Below are positions 33,597-46,224 of a stretch of DNA of 64,000 nucleotides, piece after piece (within the stretch, counting starts at the first letter, position 1; each line of letters begins with the position of its first letter). A model generated the notes under the pieces. The model did not search any database. It was not told the DNA's origin and saw only the letters and a list, made by a program, of their open reading frames with translations. The DNA lies in the NCBI GenBank assembly GCA_018398575.1, contig JAGTXZ010000005.1:2914001-2978000 (forward strand). Reading direction: 5' to 3'. Made by a program: the position numbers and the translations under genes. This stretch comes from Ampelomyces quisqualis (Eukaryota; Ascomycota; Dothideomycetes; Pleosporales; Phaeosphaeriaceae).

Positions 33597-35662
33597 TGTG
33601 TTCGATTGACGATGCAACACTTGGATATAGCAAATGTCCAATCCCGAATCCAGTGCCCAGTACGGTGGAAGGATGAGAATAATCTGATCAGCTTGGTGGG
33701 AGCAGGTAGGCAGAATCGAATCAAACACGGAGTAGTAATGTAGGAGGCACCACTGATATGTTGTTTGTAACGAGAGGACGTGTGACACAAGCACACTGGA
33801 GAAAGGACTGCGAAGCGAGAACAGCTGGAAACAGGGAGAGGCAGAGTGTAGTGCGGGGAGCACGGGATAAAAGAGGATGCCGTCGAGGCGCGCGCTGCCT
33901 GCCCCAGTCTGGCGCCATGCTTCTGGTCGGCACGTTGGCTCACGATCTCAAAGCGGATGACAGGCCTGGATCATGGCGCTCGGTTGAGAAGCGAGACCAG
34001 AGACCAATCAATGGCCGGTCGTGCTGGGCGCTAGCCTCGGACTCTTAGCTCCTTTAGGCCATGGGCGTGTTTGAAAGCGTGCATGGTGGATCCCGGAGTC
34101 CCGAAGGCGGAGCCAGCCCTGCGCATGTGTCAGTTGCTACCACAAGTACACATCGGAAAGTCTCTGATGCAGGGCAGCGTCGCAGCTGCAAGACCTGTCT
34201 CATTGTCGTATGTGGGAACCTGCCACAGTCGGGCGTCGGTATCGCTGTCTCAACGGCCTTCCCCAGGATAACATGCGCATTACAGCCACAACAGGAAACC
34301 GAGCCAACCATGGTGGGCACGGAGGACAAAGGCATGATTCGCCGTCGTCCCGCCCTACCCCTAATACCGTGCAGCCACGAGAAGCCGGGCAGGATAAGCG
34401 GCAATCCAGGCATGCTCAATAATAACCCACTTCTGGTCGACTTAGCAGGGGAGCGCGAGGCGCGAAGCCAGAGACGGAGATGCCAAGAGTGCAAGTCTAA
34501 TGACTGTGCAGAGCGCTCCGTTCAGCCTGGCGGGGCCGGTCGAGCACGGGGAATTTGTAAAGTGTTCTTCCGGAGTCTTTTGTCGCGGCGTGCTGTCAAG
34601 GTAAACCATGTTGGTTCTACATAGGACGCCATCTGTGCGCTGCAACAGTAACTTGCATCAAGAGTAGCCGGCCTTGCGCACAGTGCAAAGCGCAGAGAAG
34701 CAACTGCTCGCGACTGATGATCAGCATCTCCAAAAGAATACCTATAATTCCAAAGCGCGAGTTCTGACCGGTGGACCGTGGCCCGCATTCATACTGTGGC
34801 GCGCTGCGAAAACATTGCCACCGTCTGGCTGGGCTTGGGAAGCTCTCCGCTCGCCCTTCCAAGCTTCCGCTCAGCTTCTATGCGAGGACCGGCGTGCGCC
34901 GAGTGAGAATGGGCCCCCAAATCTCAGCGTCCCCTCCGTATGCGGATATGAGGCGGCTCCATACTTTTGATATTGCGGGCGAGAACATCGTTAGCCCTGC
35001 AGACGACGCCGACTTGGGCTATCGGTTGCGCTCCACCACGGTGGAAATTGCGAGGAAACCCACCATGCTCGCGCAGCGGACTGCCGAGCATCCAAGCATG
35101 CAATTGTTAGATCTCATCATCTCGTCCTCGTTGTGAGCAGCCGCTGGCATCAGAACATGACCGTGGTACGGAGTACTCCATTTTCAAGTCCTGTGGCACG
35201 CATCTGCGGACGTCATTTCTCAGCCCTCACCACTTGTCTACTGATGGGGAAAAAACCATGCGGATTCCAGCCGCCTGCGAGCAGAGAAAAGAAGGTTTGG
35301 CTCGGAAAGACGGCGTGCGCATGTAGCTCAGCTTGTCAGGTGACACGACCATGTGGCGCAGCACGGGAATCCGTGTACATACATTTGTAGAAGAGCCACG
35401 CTAGCCTAACGCGCCGTGGTGGAGACTTTAAGCTTGAGCTGGCTGCTGTGATAGGCTCGACATGGCTTCCGCACTAGACTAGCGTGGCTCTTCTACACGA
35501 AGTCCCACGGTACCCTGTGTAAAGACAAAGAACGTGCAACTTCGCCGTCACGACAACTCATTAACACGCTAAGAGCGTTCTAGAGGGCGCTTGCTCGCCT
35601 GGAAGCCGCCATCTCAGTCGTCATCGACATCCCCACCGCACAAGTACATACCCAAAACAGGC
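33597..35662. other. Intergenic, 2.1 kb
   Basis: Many overlapping open frames occur on both strands between 33.7 and 35.4 kb, the longest being 187 codons at 34061-34624. None shows a domain or a splice pattern. A 111-bp palindromic sequence is listed separately. GGAGTACTCC, a 10-bp palindrome, lies near 35168-35180. Confidence 0.4.
35387..35497. repeat. 111-bp inverted-repeat (MITE-like) sequence
   Basis: Perfect 19-bp arms at 35387-35405 (TGTAGAAGAGCCACGCTAG) and 35479-35497 face each other, with a 73-bp loop. No target duplication is evident at the edges. The size and terminal inverted repeats fit a small non-autonomous transposon or a large hairpin just upstream of the Nudix gene. Confidence 0.6.
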
Positions 35663-36785
35663 ATGGCTTCTTCAGCCAAGGCCCTTAATAAGTCCCAAGT
35701 TATCAGACGCGAGAGACTGGTCAGTTCCGCCCACGCCTAATCAAGACCCTTTCCTAATCCCGTTAGGACAAAGCCGAAGCCAAATGGACGACTCTGATCA
35801 AGTATGTTCGCTCACCACGAAGCCTAGACTCAAGCCCGCTCCAATGCGCCACTAAACATTTCCAGGACCACGTACACCGACCCTGAAGGCGTCGAGCGGA
35901 CATGGGAGTCGGGCGAGCGCTTGACCCGCCCTGAAGGCTGCGACATCGACGCTGTTGGCGTTGCAGCCATTCTCCAGGACCCGGCAAATCCACACGCCGA
36001 ACCTCGTTTGCTACTCCAAAAGCAATGGCGGGCTCCGGTTGATCAGACCGTCATTGAGGTTCCGGCTGGATTGATGGACCCCGGCGAATCGCCTGAAGAT
36101 TGTGCGGTGCGAGAATTGAAGGAAGAGACTGGATATGTTGGAGTGGTATTGAAGGACAAGTCCTTCGATGTCAGTCCGGTGATGTTTAACGGTGAGTAAA
36201 AATGATGGCCTTCTCTTACGCATACTTTACATGCCCTTCATCCTGTCCCTATGTCACTTCCTAGTCACTCTATTCTGGGTATGTTGTCTTGTCTTCGTAC
36301 AAAAGCTTCTCGGCCAGCTCCAAGAAGTCCGTCGAGATGATTCGGATCAAAGACACAGTGACACCTTATGCTCGGATCAACACCATCAACGATACAAACG
36401 GTCGTTGGTTTTCGTCTCCGTCCCTATTGCGCTGGTTTTCAACGCTCTTTGCATGTTCATGTCCGCCTTTTGGGCCCATCTTCGTTTCCCATCGAGTCCA
36501 AAGGCGCAAATCACCTGTTTCGTCACTCACTAATCGTCCAAAGATCCCGGCTTCTGCAACACCAACCTACGTATGATCCACGTAACAGTCGACCTATCTC
36601 TTCCGGAGAATCACACACCGCAGCCTAGGCTGGAGGAAAACGAGTTCATCGAAACCTTCTCTGTGCCGCTGACAGATCTTTGGCACATTTGCAAAAAGTT
36701 CGAGCAGGAGGGTTACGCCATTGATGCTCGCGTGGGTAGTCTCGCAGAAGGCATCGAGTTCGCCAAACGCTGGAAGCTTGCCTGA
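35663..36785 (+). CDS. YSA1: ADP-ribose pyrophosphatase, Nudix family (Ysa1-like), 219 aa
   Basis: Exons are 35663-35719, 35767-35801, 35866-36191 and 36544-36785. The Nudix box Gly-x5-Glu-x7-Arg-Glu-x-x-Glu-Glu-x-Gly is complete in exon 3 (Gly-Leu-Met-Asp-Pro-Gly-Glu ... Arg-Glu-Leu-Lys-Glu-Glu-Thr-Gly). The join Phe-Asn / Asp-Pro-Gly-Phe across the last intron restores a block conserved in Ysa1. Length is close to yeast Ysa1. The enzyme hydrolyses ADP-ribose and related ADP-sugars to AMP and ribose 5-phosphate, removing toxic ADP-ribose. The last intron is 352 bp, unusually long beside the other introns here. A 35-bp second exon is also notable. Confidence 0.88.
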
Positions 36786-39274
36786 CAAGAAAGCACAAGT
36801 CATGGTCGCGACTAGCAGTCCAGGGAAACGGGATGTGTAGTCTTTCCTATTTTTCGTCAGCCACATATCATTCCACCGTGGCCATTAAGCATTTCATACT
36901 CTTTTACCGAAAACACACACCTCGGAGAGTTCCTCTACGCCTCGTTTCCCCTTTTTTTATCGTCATGCATCTCACCTGCCGACAAAATGATATAGCTAGC
37001 CTAGCGAGTAAACCATCCCGAACGTCGAAAATCCAGCAATCGCAGCCTGCAATAACACTAGCAAAACATCAATCCAGGAATCTTCCTAGAATTACCGCCT
37101 TTTCAATGCTTTCAGCTAACCTCGCCCGTCTCTAATGTCAGCCGTTGTGTGTGGCGATTTCGCAATGTCTGACTCGAACATGACCCTCATGTGCAACGGC
37201 GACTCTACCAGGCTGCCCAGGCCAAGAGCTATCCCCGACTAATTTTAGAAAACAGAAATACGAGTCTCGTGTATCCGCAACGCTAAAATAAGACAATGGA
37301 TGGATTGTTCCGAGGGACGTCATGCATGGTGCGATCACAAAAGGCGAGTATGGAGGGGGGCCGTTGTGGGAGATTGTTAGGAAGGCGTTTGGAGAAGCGA
37401 TGGGGTGTCTGCCGTGGTCGTGAGAGAGGACAAAGAGGTGGGGTGGCGCGAAAGCGTTGATAAGTATAGATGTGTTTGCGATGGACGTAGGGATTGGAAC
37501 TTCCCTCGAGGGCTTGATATAGCTTTTCTTGTTGTCATGGAATAGTCTAATGCAGTTTGACATGGAAAACTGTAAACACTCATATGTTCTCTTTCTTCTT
37601 TGAAAAACAATGCCAAACACTTCTTAATGCTCGCTGTACTCCGTACGTTCATGAGGGTGTGGACGACCTGCAACAAAGCAACATGAATCAAATATTTAAC
37701 TCGTTTGTTTTATAGTTACTAATTAACCAAATTAAATTTAGATACTTTTTTTATTAAACAAACAAGTATAACGGTTGTGATATTTGCAAATATTTAGTAC
37801 TTGTTATGCTGCAGAATCAACCGATGGCTGGTGCTAAAGTCTGCAAGCATCTTAGGATCGATGTCGAAAAACTTCCAATGCTGATGCATGAATCCCCCCG
37901 AGGTCTAAATTCCTGTACACAAGAACCATTCCTGAAGATGTCGACTTCGAAGCTCATGCCTTTCTTCCTATCTTTTCTACGACACTACCGCACGCTCCTC
38001 TTCTCAGCAGTCTTGCAAAACAGGCTTAAATGCGTCTAATGAGTTGGCTACAGTCTTCCCATAATCATCCCCCAAGACAGAATTGTGCTCCTCCGTTTTG
38101 ATTTGGATAATCATGGAAACGTAACAGTAGTGTGCTTTCACCGACATTTATAAATCAGCTTCTTTTCTGGCATTCGTTACACTCCGCCTCCTGCCTCAAT
38201 TTCTGGTTTCCCGAAATCTGCTGAGATTTTCTCTGTACCGAAACTTAGTTATCCATATCGTAAAGCGGGAGAAGGAACTGGCCATGTGTCCGCTGCGTTG
38301 CACCAATTATGTAATGCAGGCCACTCATTCCGAGCACAAAGCTCCTTGTCCTTTGCGCTCTACTCCTTTTTCCCAATCCATTCTCTTCCAGCTCTTTTTT
38401 TTTTCTCCAGAAATCTGTCTGGAAGCAGCTACTGTTCTGGCCTCTGCCTTGCTTTCTACAAGTTCCAAGAGCGTGACAATCCGTTCGTCGTCGCTCCTTT
38501 GGCGCGAAAAAAGAAAACTCTTTCTGGGGTACTCTTCTCGACACGATTTGGTCCTGTCTTCCTGGCTAACAACCTTGACTATACTGTTGTTCAAAAAAGC
38601 ATGCCCAGTTAGGACGATGGTCAGCATAATGTAAATCTCGTTCTCTCCATGTTTTCCTCAACAAACATTCCAACACACAGCGCTTTTGAACCCCACGGAG
38701 AATAGCACGATGTAATGTGTACTTTGTTGCTATTTCAAGACACCGACCGCGAACCATGTGCAGTGTCCAGATGTGCCGAGCACAGCTATATATCAGCTTC
38801 AAGGGCCGTACATACGCTCATCTTGCTGAGGTACAAAACACTCGCCGTTGTTCGCCTCTGTGCGCTGAGACGCCTATTGCATTTCAGCAGCGTGGGTTCT
38901 TGAGCTCGAAGAAAAAAAAGAGTTTTGTAAATCATGTGCTTTGTCGAGTCTGGCGGACAGAAAAAAAGTGAATCTACGATACAAAGTGGGTGAAGGAATG
39001 TTCAAAACACGGCCTGCAAGGAACAAAGCTTAGTGATTATTCCTACTTGTGTTTTACCATGTGGTTTAGCCGTTGAGCAAGAATTATTGTGGCTGCGTGG
39101 AAAGGAAGCGTGCGAATGATGGATCATGCGCGCACACGTGGAATTGCAAAGAAAATTCGTACCGGTGGCGTAAACCTCTGATGGCCTAACAGAAACAGAA
39201 GCTAGATATATCAGAGAAGACAAAATTACACATTCCCCATCGTTCATCTCTCCACCCAACCTAGCCTTTGCTTC
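36786..39274. other. Intergenic, 2.5 kb
   Basis: No supported gene was found. An AT-rich patch lies near 37695-37800. Three frames are open together around 38284-38634, with a poly-T run; this looks like composition rather than coding. A TACTCCGTAC half-palindrome is near 37634. Confidence 0.45.
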
Positions 39275-40794
39275 TCACCTCACCCCCATTGTAGCAAGTA
39301 TGCTCTCCAACTCTTCCAGCAACTTCCCTGCCCTCGATACCCTCGCCTTCGCACCTTCCGTCTTCATCTCCGTCCCCGACCGCAATCCCATCGTCGCTAC
39401 GCCCGCCGACATCTTCTTCTCTGCCTCGCTCCTACTCCGCATACTCGCCCTGATCTCCGCATCACTATCCGTTTCCTTGGGCAGTACCTCCATCTGCGTC
39501 ATCATCGGCTCTCCAGGAACACCATCTTTTGTCGCGGACGCCGTCGTGGGCGTGGGCGTGTACATTGTCGTAGTATACAAGAACCCTCTGGTCCAATCGT
39601 CGAGTAATGGCTGATACATGGCCCTCACGAGCGTATGTGATTTGGGCGTATGCAGCGGTCGAGGAAGGAATAGCATGGAGTGAAATACCCATGCTACAGT
39701 CTTGCCCGAGGTCTTGGGGTGCGTGAGTGGCCAGCTCGCTGTGTGGCGAGGGAGGCCGTACGCGGTGTAGGGCCATTTGGCGGGGAGTTGGGAGAGGTAA
39801 TCTGTTGGAATGGGGTTGTGGCCTGAGAGGGGTATGTCCCACCAATTCTGCGTGGTCGTGGGGGCAAGTGTGTTCCTGTTCATTCCGTCTTGCCAGGAGA
39901 ATTTGCTGCTTAGTTGACTTACTACGCCGGTTACGTATGCTGGCATGACGGCGAAGCTTTTGGGCGCTTTGAGGGCTTCCATGAAGGACAGGTAGTGTGC
40001 GAGAAGGTCGTACGTGTTTGGCCAATCGGAATGGCAGAAGTCGTAGATTTTGTATATTATATCAATAGCCGGTGTGGTCGGTGATGTCATGTCTACACCG
40101 GCTTGTTCGAAGCATCTGAGACAAATCTGAAAGGGGGAAGTGGAGAGTGAGAGATCCGGGAGGAGGATACTGTGTAAGTACGGTGTTAGCGTCCGAGTTC
40201 CTCCTCTAGTGGGCGAATGTGAAGCACTTACTTCTTGTACTGTCTCTCAGTGCAAAACTGAGACTGGAAATATCGGCTGTAGTCAGGCTTGTTGTCAAGA
40301 CTGTGCTCGTTCGGGTCGGTCATGTTCCTGGCCTCTTTGTAACTTTCGGCTAGGTCAGAAATAGCTGCGAGACAAGGCCCGGAGGACCAGCAGATATCGC
40401 TTTCAAGAGATGGAGTGATCATAGGTACTTCAGCGCTACCTGTAGTCGACCTTTCCCCTGTCGGTTCACCTGCGTTTTGTCGAACATCGAGTAAAACCAC
40501 CGTAGTTGTTGCAGCCAGCGATGAATCCTAAAACGCCATGTCAGTATCGGTGTGAACCGGCTTGTCCTCTTCAACAATGACCGAGACAACACTTACCTCA
40601 GCAGCCGTGCTGGGTCGAGCGTATCCTGAACTCCCCAGAATGAGAGATATCTCAGCTAGCGGCCCAACCGATGGCTCGAGTCTAGGTGTTGCTTTCGGCG
40701 ACGGAGGTTGTCTGATTGAATGACCGTATGTTTCATTAGTCAACGCTACAACGAGCCCTAGAGGAGGAAGCAACGACCAGTAAAGAAGCCACAT
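39275..40794 (-). CDS. Secreted or surface protein, 462 aa, unknown function
   Basis: Exons are 40794-40597, 40527-40232 and 40169-39275, with GT-AG introns of 69 and 62 bp; phases join. The ATG at 40794 opens a signal peptide (about 20 residues, Leu/Val-rich) followed by Asn-Glu-Thr, a potential glycosylation site. The longer upstream frame begins only with GTG. The middle holds Cys-Trp, Pro-Cys, Phe-Cys-Thr-Glu and Cys-x2-Cys residues. The C-terminal half has Trp-rich blocks (Asn-Trp-Trp-Asp, Lys-Trp-Pro-Tyr) and a charged tail without a GPI signal. I recognise no domain. In exon 3 an in-frame GTAAGT lies near 39920, so another splice form is possible. Confidence 0.65.
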
Positions 40795-41445
40795 GCTGAG
40801 GATCGATTCGGCAAGCCAGGAAAGGGAATGTTGAGTGGACTCTCGGCTGTGCACGCAACATCGAATGCTCCGGAAGGGCTTCTTGCCTATACTTCGCGTC
40901 GTTTGCCGAATCCATTTATTCGCCGCTTCACGTAGCTGATCCTGTCACGTCCCTTTGTAAACATGTGTCGCACTTCGTCAGCAAACGCCTGTTCCCCTGC
41001 ATACCGATCACATCAGCATATCCCGACACCAAACCCGAAGCCGCTGCACGAAAAGGAGTAATGCTTATCTCGCCCGCATACCGCGGACAAGGTGGGTTAC
41101 CAGATATGTATTGCGCGAGATTAGAGTACATGAATTGAAAGGATGAGCGTGGCACGCCAAAACGTGGGTCATCTGAGAAATGACAAGGTTGTGGCGTTGA
41201 AAGTGTGGAGACGATACCGAATAGGTATCATGGAAAAAGGTGTGATGCATGAAGAAAAGGTGAGGAACTATACTGAACGAGAAAGAGACGAATGATGAAA
41301 TGCAAAAGGAAACGCCGACTTCCCATGGAAAAAACAGAAGAAAGTAAATGAAGTCCTTGGCGACAAGGAAACAAGATAAATCAACGAAGAACGACGCGCA
41401 CGACGACAAACTAAAAGCAAATCGAAGGCCGTTGTTCCCCAATCC
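40795..41445. other. Intergenic
   Basis: Promoter region of the secreted-protein gene and 3' flank of the DUF1349 gene. Hydrophobic minus-strand frames (41065-41474) lack a start and context for a gene. Confidence 0.5.
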
Positions 41446-42312
41446 TCAGAAAATCTCCAACCCTTCAAACCCAACGCTCAAATTCCTCGCTCCCTCACCC
41501 ATCACTGCTCCCGCACCGCCACCATGTCTCCGCTCATAGATGCTCAACCCAAAATTCGCGGGTCGACTCGCATACACGCCCACACGTACGGCTTTATCGT
41601 CGACGCCCCAGAAAAACCACGTCACCTCTCGAAGCTTCTTCCAGCCGAGCACCTCGTCTTCATACCACACCCACAGCGCGTACCCAATGCGTTCGATTTT
41701 AACGCGCAGGTCGAGCCGGCGCGCATGATGCGGTGGCAGCGCGGACAAAGACCAGTCTGCGCCGTCGGAATTGGCGACGACGGAAGTTGCATGGCATGCG
41801 TTGTTGCATAATTCCAAGCCGACTTTGACCCATTTCGCTGCGGGCGCGGGTTGTATGTATGGCGGAGGTGGGTCGCGGGATCCTGGTTGGGTGAGGAGGG
41901 GAGGTGAGGGAGTGTGCGCGTGTGTGTATGGTGTGCTAGAGAGATCGGATAGCGATTGGATTGGGGAGAATGCGCCATCGGTGTCGTCAAGGGTGAGGGA
42001 GACGACGCTGGGAGCGTCTATCGCAGGTGCTGTTGTTGTGGTTGGGATTTGACCCGGTGGCATGCCCGCGAATATCACCAGCCCTCCCTGATCCCATTCG
42101 AGCTCCCAGTTTGCTGATACAGTGACTTCGGCGGCTATGAACGGATTGCGCAGGGCGGTATAGAGTATCGGCGCTGTTGAGGTGTCTCGCGATGGCGGCT
42201 TTCTCCATAAATCTGTATTTGGAGGCGCCGAGATGGTGAAGGAACCCATCCACTCCGGTACCGCATCGCTCGGGATATTCAATGGCGTAAAAGAGGAGCT
42301 CGTGGGCGGCAT
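41446..42312 (-). CDS. DUF1349 family protein (concanavalin-like fold), 288 aa
   Basis: One exon. The first ATG of the open frame is at 42312; upstream codons up to 42441 have only TTG. Blocks recognised from the family are Asp-Leu-Trp-Arg-Lys-Pro-Pro-Ser-Arg-Asp-Thr, Trp-Glu-Leu-Glu-Trp-Asp-Gln-Gly-Gly-Leu, Trp-Val-Lys-Val-Gly-Leu-Glu and Ser-Asp-Gly-Ala-Asp-Trp-Ser. DUF1349 proteins are predicted beta-sandwich proteins related in fold to lectins and glucanases. Their biochemical role is unknown. A 60-residue Pro/Thr-rich insertion sits between the two halves of the domain. No signal peptide was seen, so it is probably cytosolic. Confidence 0.82.
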   Translation of the reverse strand: MPPTSSSFTPLNIPSDAVPEWMGSFTISAPPNTDLWRKPPSRDTSTAPILYTALRNPFIAAEVTVSANWELEWDQGGLVIFAGMPPGQIPTTTTAPAIDAPSVVSLTLDDTDGAFSPIQSLSDLSSTPYTHAHTPSPPLLTQPGSRDPPPPYIQPAPAAKWVKVGLELCNNACHATSVVANSDGADWSLSALPPHHARRLDLRVKIERIGYALWVWYEDEVLGWKKLREVTWFFWGVDDKAVRVGVYASRPANFGLSIYERRHGGGAGAVMGEGARNLSVGFEGLEIF

Positions 42313-45300
42313 GGCCTCTTGATCGCAGTCGATGACGCTGGCGATTTCGGAGCCTCGTCGAGGATCAGCGCCAGTGTTCCACTGTTTGTGAAGCTCCGCG
42401 ACCGGGTCGCGTATATGTAGTGAGTTCCGCAGCTCCGGCAAAGTACCCTCGCGCAGAGTTGCTAAGTCTTGCTGGGTAATGTCTAGGTTGTTCGTGCAAC
42501 CTGGGGCGACAGGTCATTCGCTTCCCGTTGGTGAGAGACGATTGCAAGGATGCCGCACCACATGTAAGCTCAGAGCTGACACGGGCAAATTAGGGCACCA
42601 CACCAGATGTGCAAAGAAGATGGTGAGCTCGCGCGGATCTCGTTAAACCTGTTCCGTCGTCAGCATCAGGGCTCGCGCTTAGGGCTCACGGTGCAAGCGC
42701 AGAGGGCGCCTGACTTCATGCGACAAGTGCTGTTTGGAGCATTTGTACCCACTCCGCGCCCTCGTGTGCGCGCGGCTGCGCCGCTTACCCAGCCCTGTGA
42801 GTGTGACGGCCTGGCTTACCCGAGCCGTTGGAGATGACGGTTGCGGAGAAGTGGTCTCAACGCCCCAAAATGCGAAGATTAACAGGCAAAAGATACGTGC
42901 GGCGCTGCGAACATAACGTCGAACCATGGACCGCAAGCAGGCTCGCGCGCTTGCACGATATAAATAACGGTCGCGGGAGAAACAACTGTGCCGATCTTGG
43001 CTCTCCCGCAAGGTTACGAGCCCTGAGCTGAGGTGCTCCCTCGCCGCGCTTAAGGACAGCAGCTATGCGTCGCCATGGCGGGACGGGGGCGATCCTGTCG
43101 CTCCAGTGTGCCGTGTCATCCTGGAGGCGCCTGAATTGGCGACGATGCATTTGTTGACGGTGACGGTGACGGTCGGCCAGCGCGCCGAGTAGGGCAGAGT
43201 GAGGTGCAGAAGACGATGGGGTCCAGGTATCTGTCGCCTGGCGCATGCTGCCGCTCGGCCAACTACGTGGACTCTCATTTCAGCGTCGATAGCTGCTGCG
43301 TCGTCTGGCGTGCTGCCCTCGAGGAGATATGTGGCTCGTCCTTTCGGGCTCGCTGCAGATGCAGTCGCGTCTGTGCTGGTCATTGGGGATGCTGTGCATC
43401 GGAGGGATGGTTCGTGGCAACGATGAGTTGTCGTCGTGTAACGGGACGGGCCAGACGATGACATGCAGATAGCAAGGGCATCTCTGCAAACCTCTGTATT
43501 TTCTGCAAGCAAGCCTCACGGCCGGCAGTGCCAATTGGAGCATTTCCGTTGTCGTAAGTAGGTACGTCGACGAGTCTCGCCAGCCGAAACAGGCGAAAAC
43601 AACGCTGCAGATCTACGAGCGTCACCAACCATTCCTTTGAATTTGTGTCGGTCCTTACTACCATGACATCTCAGAGCAATAGTCTGGTCGATACAGCGAC
43701 TGGGGCTCGAAAGGTACGAGTGACTGCGTGATCCCCGTCGCAGCATGACATGCAGGGTGCGCTGTTCCGAAGTTCCAAACTTTTGTTACATGGCTGGCGG
43801 CTGTGGCGTTCGGGAAGATATCCTACTGAGCAGAAATGCTACCTTCGCTTGCCCCTTCCAGCCTTGTGTAACGCCCACCGATTCTTGTCGCCATCACTCC
43901 ATGGCGACAGCCTACGAAAACAATAGCAAGGAGATGCGCGCAAAAACATCTGGTTGGCATGCGCTTGGGCAGCAATGCTTGTGCTATTTTCCGCCATTGT
44001 TACTGTTGTACTCTTCCTACGTGTATCTGCGAGCAACTACCCGCAGCATTGTACGACACCCATAATATTGCCGAATTGGGGGGGACAAGAAACGACGCTC
44101 AATTCACAGGCGTGCAAATATGGTGTTGTTCAGGCGTCTCACTCGAACGGCGAAGGCTCTTAGAGGCATGGCCAGCGACACTTGATAACAGGGTTTCCGT
44201 GGGCAAGGACCAGATATTGTCCGTGATTCGCGTGGAGGCATTTGCGAGCTATATACTGTCGAGGTGAGAGTCGGTTTCGCGCGCTTCTTACCTGCATTGC
44301 GTCTGCAAGAGAGACCGGGAAGAGATTGATAGTCAGCCCACGATGGAGATACAGCAGAACATCATGTTCGCTGCTGACAATTGGTGCATCTCCCTGCCGT
44401 GATCCCTATTGATAATGCGATTGCTGAAGTGGTCGTACAATCACCCACTGCCATGGTCATCCGCAGAGTGTGCAGAACACTTCCACGACATCAACTTGAT
44501 ACGTGAGTAGCGACTAGATTCATTAGCGCGCATTAAATGGCCCAGGCACGACTGTAGTGCTGATCTTGATGATAGCTGTACGTATCATTTTCATTGGAAC
44601 GCGAGTCTTGAGCGTGTTGACTTGCGACGCTCGTTCGCCGATGCAGATGAGGCAGCAGTCTCAGAATCTTTGGAATGGATGCAGAGTAGGCCCTTGGAGA
44701 AGGTTAGCGGGTAGGTGCCTGCACATTGTGTCCAGTACCTGCAGTGTCGAAGTATCGCAAGCCTGATAGGTCTCCCCTAAGCGCTGCGCCGCATCAAGTG
44801 TCGCGGGCTAGGAACGAGCATACCTTTATGGTATGGGTGCTCATAATGATTACTGCTGTTACCTGATTTGGCCGATTCCGAACAAAGCCATGGGACTGTG
44901 AGGTACAAAATCAGGTGGCTCGCTGGAAGAATGAAGGGCCTTTGAGCGACAATGTTAAGCGTCCTCCCGTGGCACCTGTCTACACGAGAAAGTTTCCTGT
45001 AACCCGTAAAGTCGGCCCTTGAGTGGTTCCGCGAAGCATACAATGTCCCTCACTGATCTTGAGGGGCATGGCAACCATGCCATCCAGAAAGACGTGGAGC
45101 CATATGATCCGGCGGCAGAGATGGCTAAGAGGGCAAAATTCCCGATTGTTGCCCCGGAAATGACCCAAGGCAATCAGGGGCGGACAATGGAATCTTGCTT
45201 GGCTCCGTGACAGGGCGGTAGAGTAGGGTATGGAAGAGAGGAATGAACGAAGACTAAAGGCCACATCCGGGGATCGCGAAAGCATCCAAGTAGAACGAAC

Positions 45301-46224
45301 TGGGTTCGTCTCCTGTTCGAAGATCTCGTCGCGACACGACATCTCTATTGTGTGACATGTCCTGTGGGGTACGCTCGCTCCCGAAAAACCAAACGAATAC
45401 TCCGTACGGAGTAGTCCCGAAAGTCACATGCATTTGTGGATCCCCAGCACGGAAAGTACTTGACCTTACGGATACGTACAATGGCCCTGCGAACATCGAC
45501 GACAACAGCACCGCATTACGAAGCGTGTTGTTGCCATGGGGAAATAGATCGACACGAGTCGTACGATATGATTTCAAGATTTGGATATTCGCTGAGCGAA
45601 AGCGAGTGATTGGCAAGAATATTTGGAATTGAGTGTCCGGCGCAGGGATAATCCCTGCGTCAGAAGAAGATTTTGGGCATTCAAGTTGTTGACCTCCTGC
45701 CCAGTTCGTTGGTGACATCCGGGACGACTGAAGTTGACGTGTTGTCGAGCAACTAGACTTGCGAGGCCAGTGCATCGATATTTATCGCCATGGCATACTT
45801 GTGATTTGTGGTTAGCAGGCTAAGATCTGAGCGCATTGGCGCTCAAACGTGGGGCATACTCGGATATGAACCTTTGTGGGCCGATTCGCAGCGCGAGGTG
45901 AGCAGGAACGCAGAGGAGAGCCCTGCGAACAAGAACCTGGAATGCCTGAAACAAGAATCGGATATATTGCACAGATCTGGAGGCACACAAGACATCCGTG
46001 GAGCATTGGTCATTACAGTGGCAAGCGATGCTTTCGTTTCCAGGTTTTCGGATGGCATCAAGCAAAGGCCGTTCCCGCTCATGTTGAACTGGAGCTCTGG
46101 GGCAACTGTGGTGATGATCTACATCTGATGATGGTGAAGCGCGGCGATCGCTGTATGTATAGCTGGTCGACGGGTAGTACCATAGTGGCGTGCATGACAG
46201 CGCTTGCCACGGCAGGTGGAAAAT
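42313..46224. other. Long intergenic stretch, 3.9 kb
   Basis: Open frames are short or overlap on opposite strands. A minus-strand frame with a true ATG at 45775 (173 codons, to 45254) is the longest, but has no domain or conserved pattern I recognise. A perfect 16-bp palindrome at 45398-45413 is listed separately. No transposon protein was found. Confidence 0.4.
45398..45413. repeat. Perfect 16-bp palindrome TACTCCGTACGGAGTA
   Basis: Its two halves are exact reverse complements. Related half-sites occur near 35168 (ACGGAGTACTCC) and 37634 (TACTCCGTAC). It may be the fused ends or excision scar of a small transposon, or a regulator site. Confidence 0.7.

Noticed and set aside
34061..34624. 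187-codon plus frame
   Set aside because: Overlaps similar-length frames on the other strand, has no motif and no splice pattern.
36192..36533. 113-codon frame inside the Nudix intron
   Set aside because: It starts with the intron's GTG and has no domain; the surrounding exons join across it into a conserved block.
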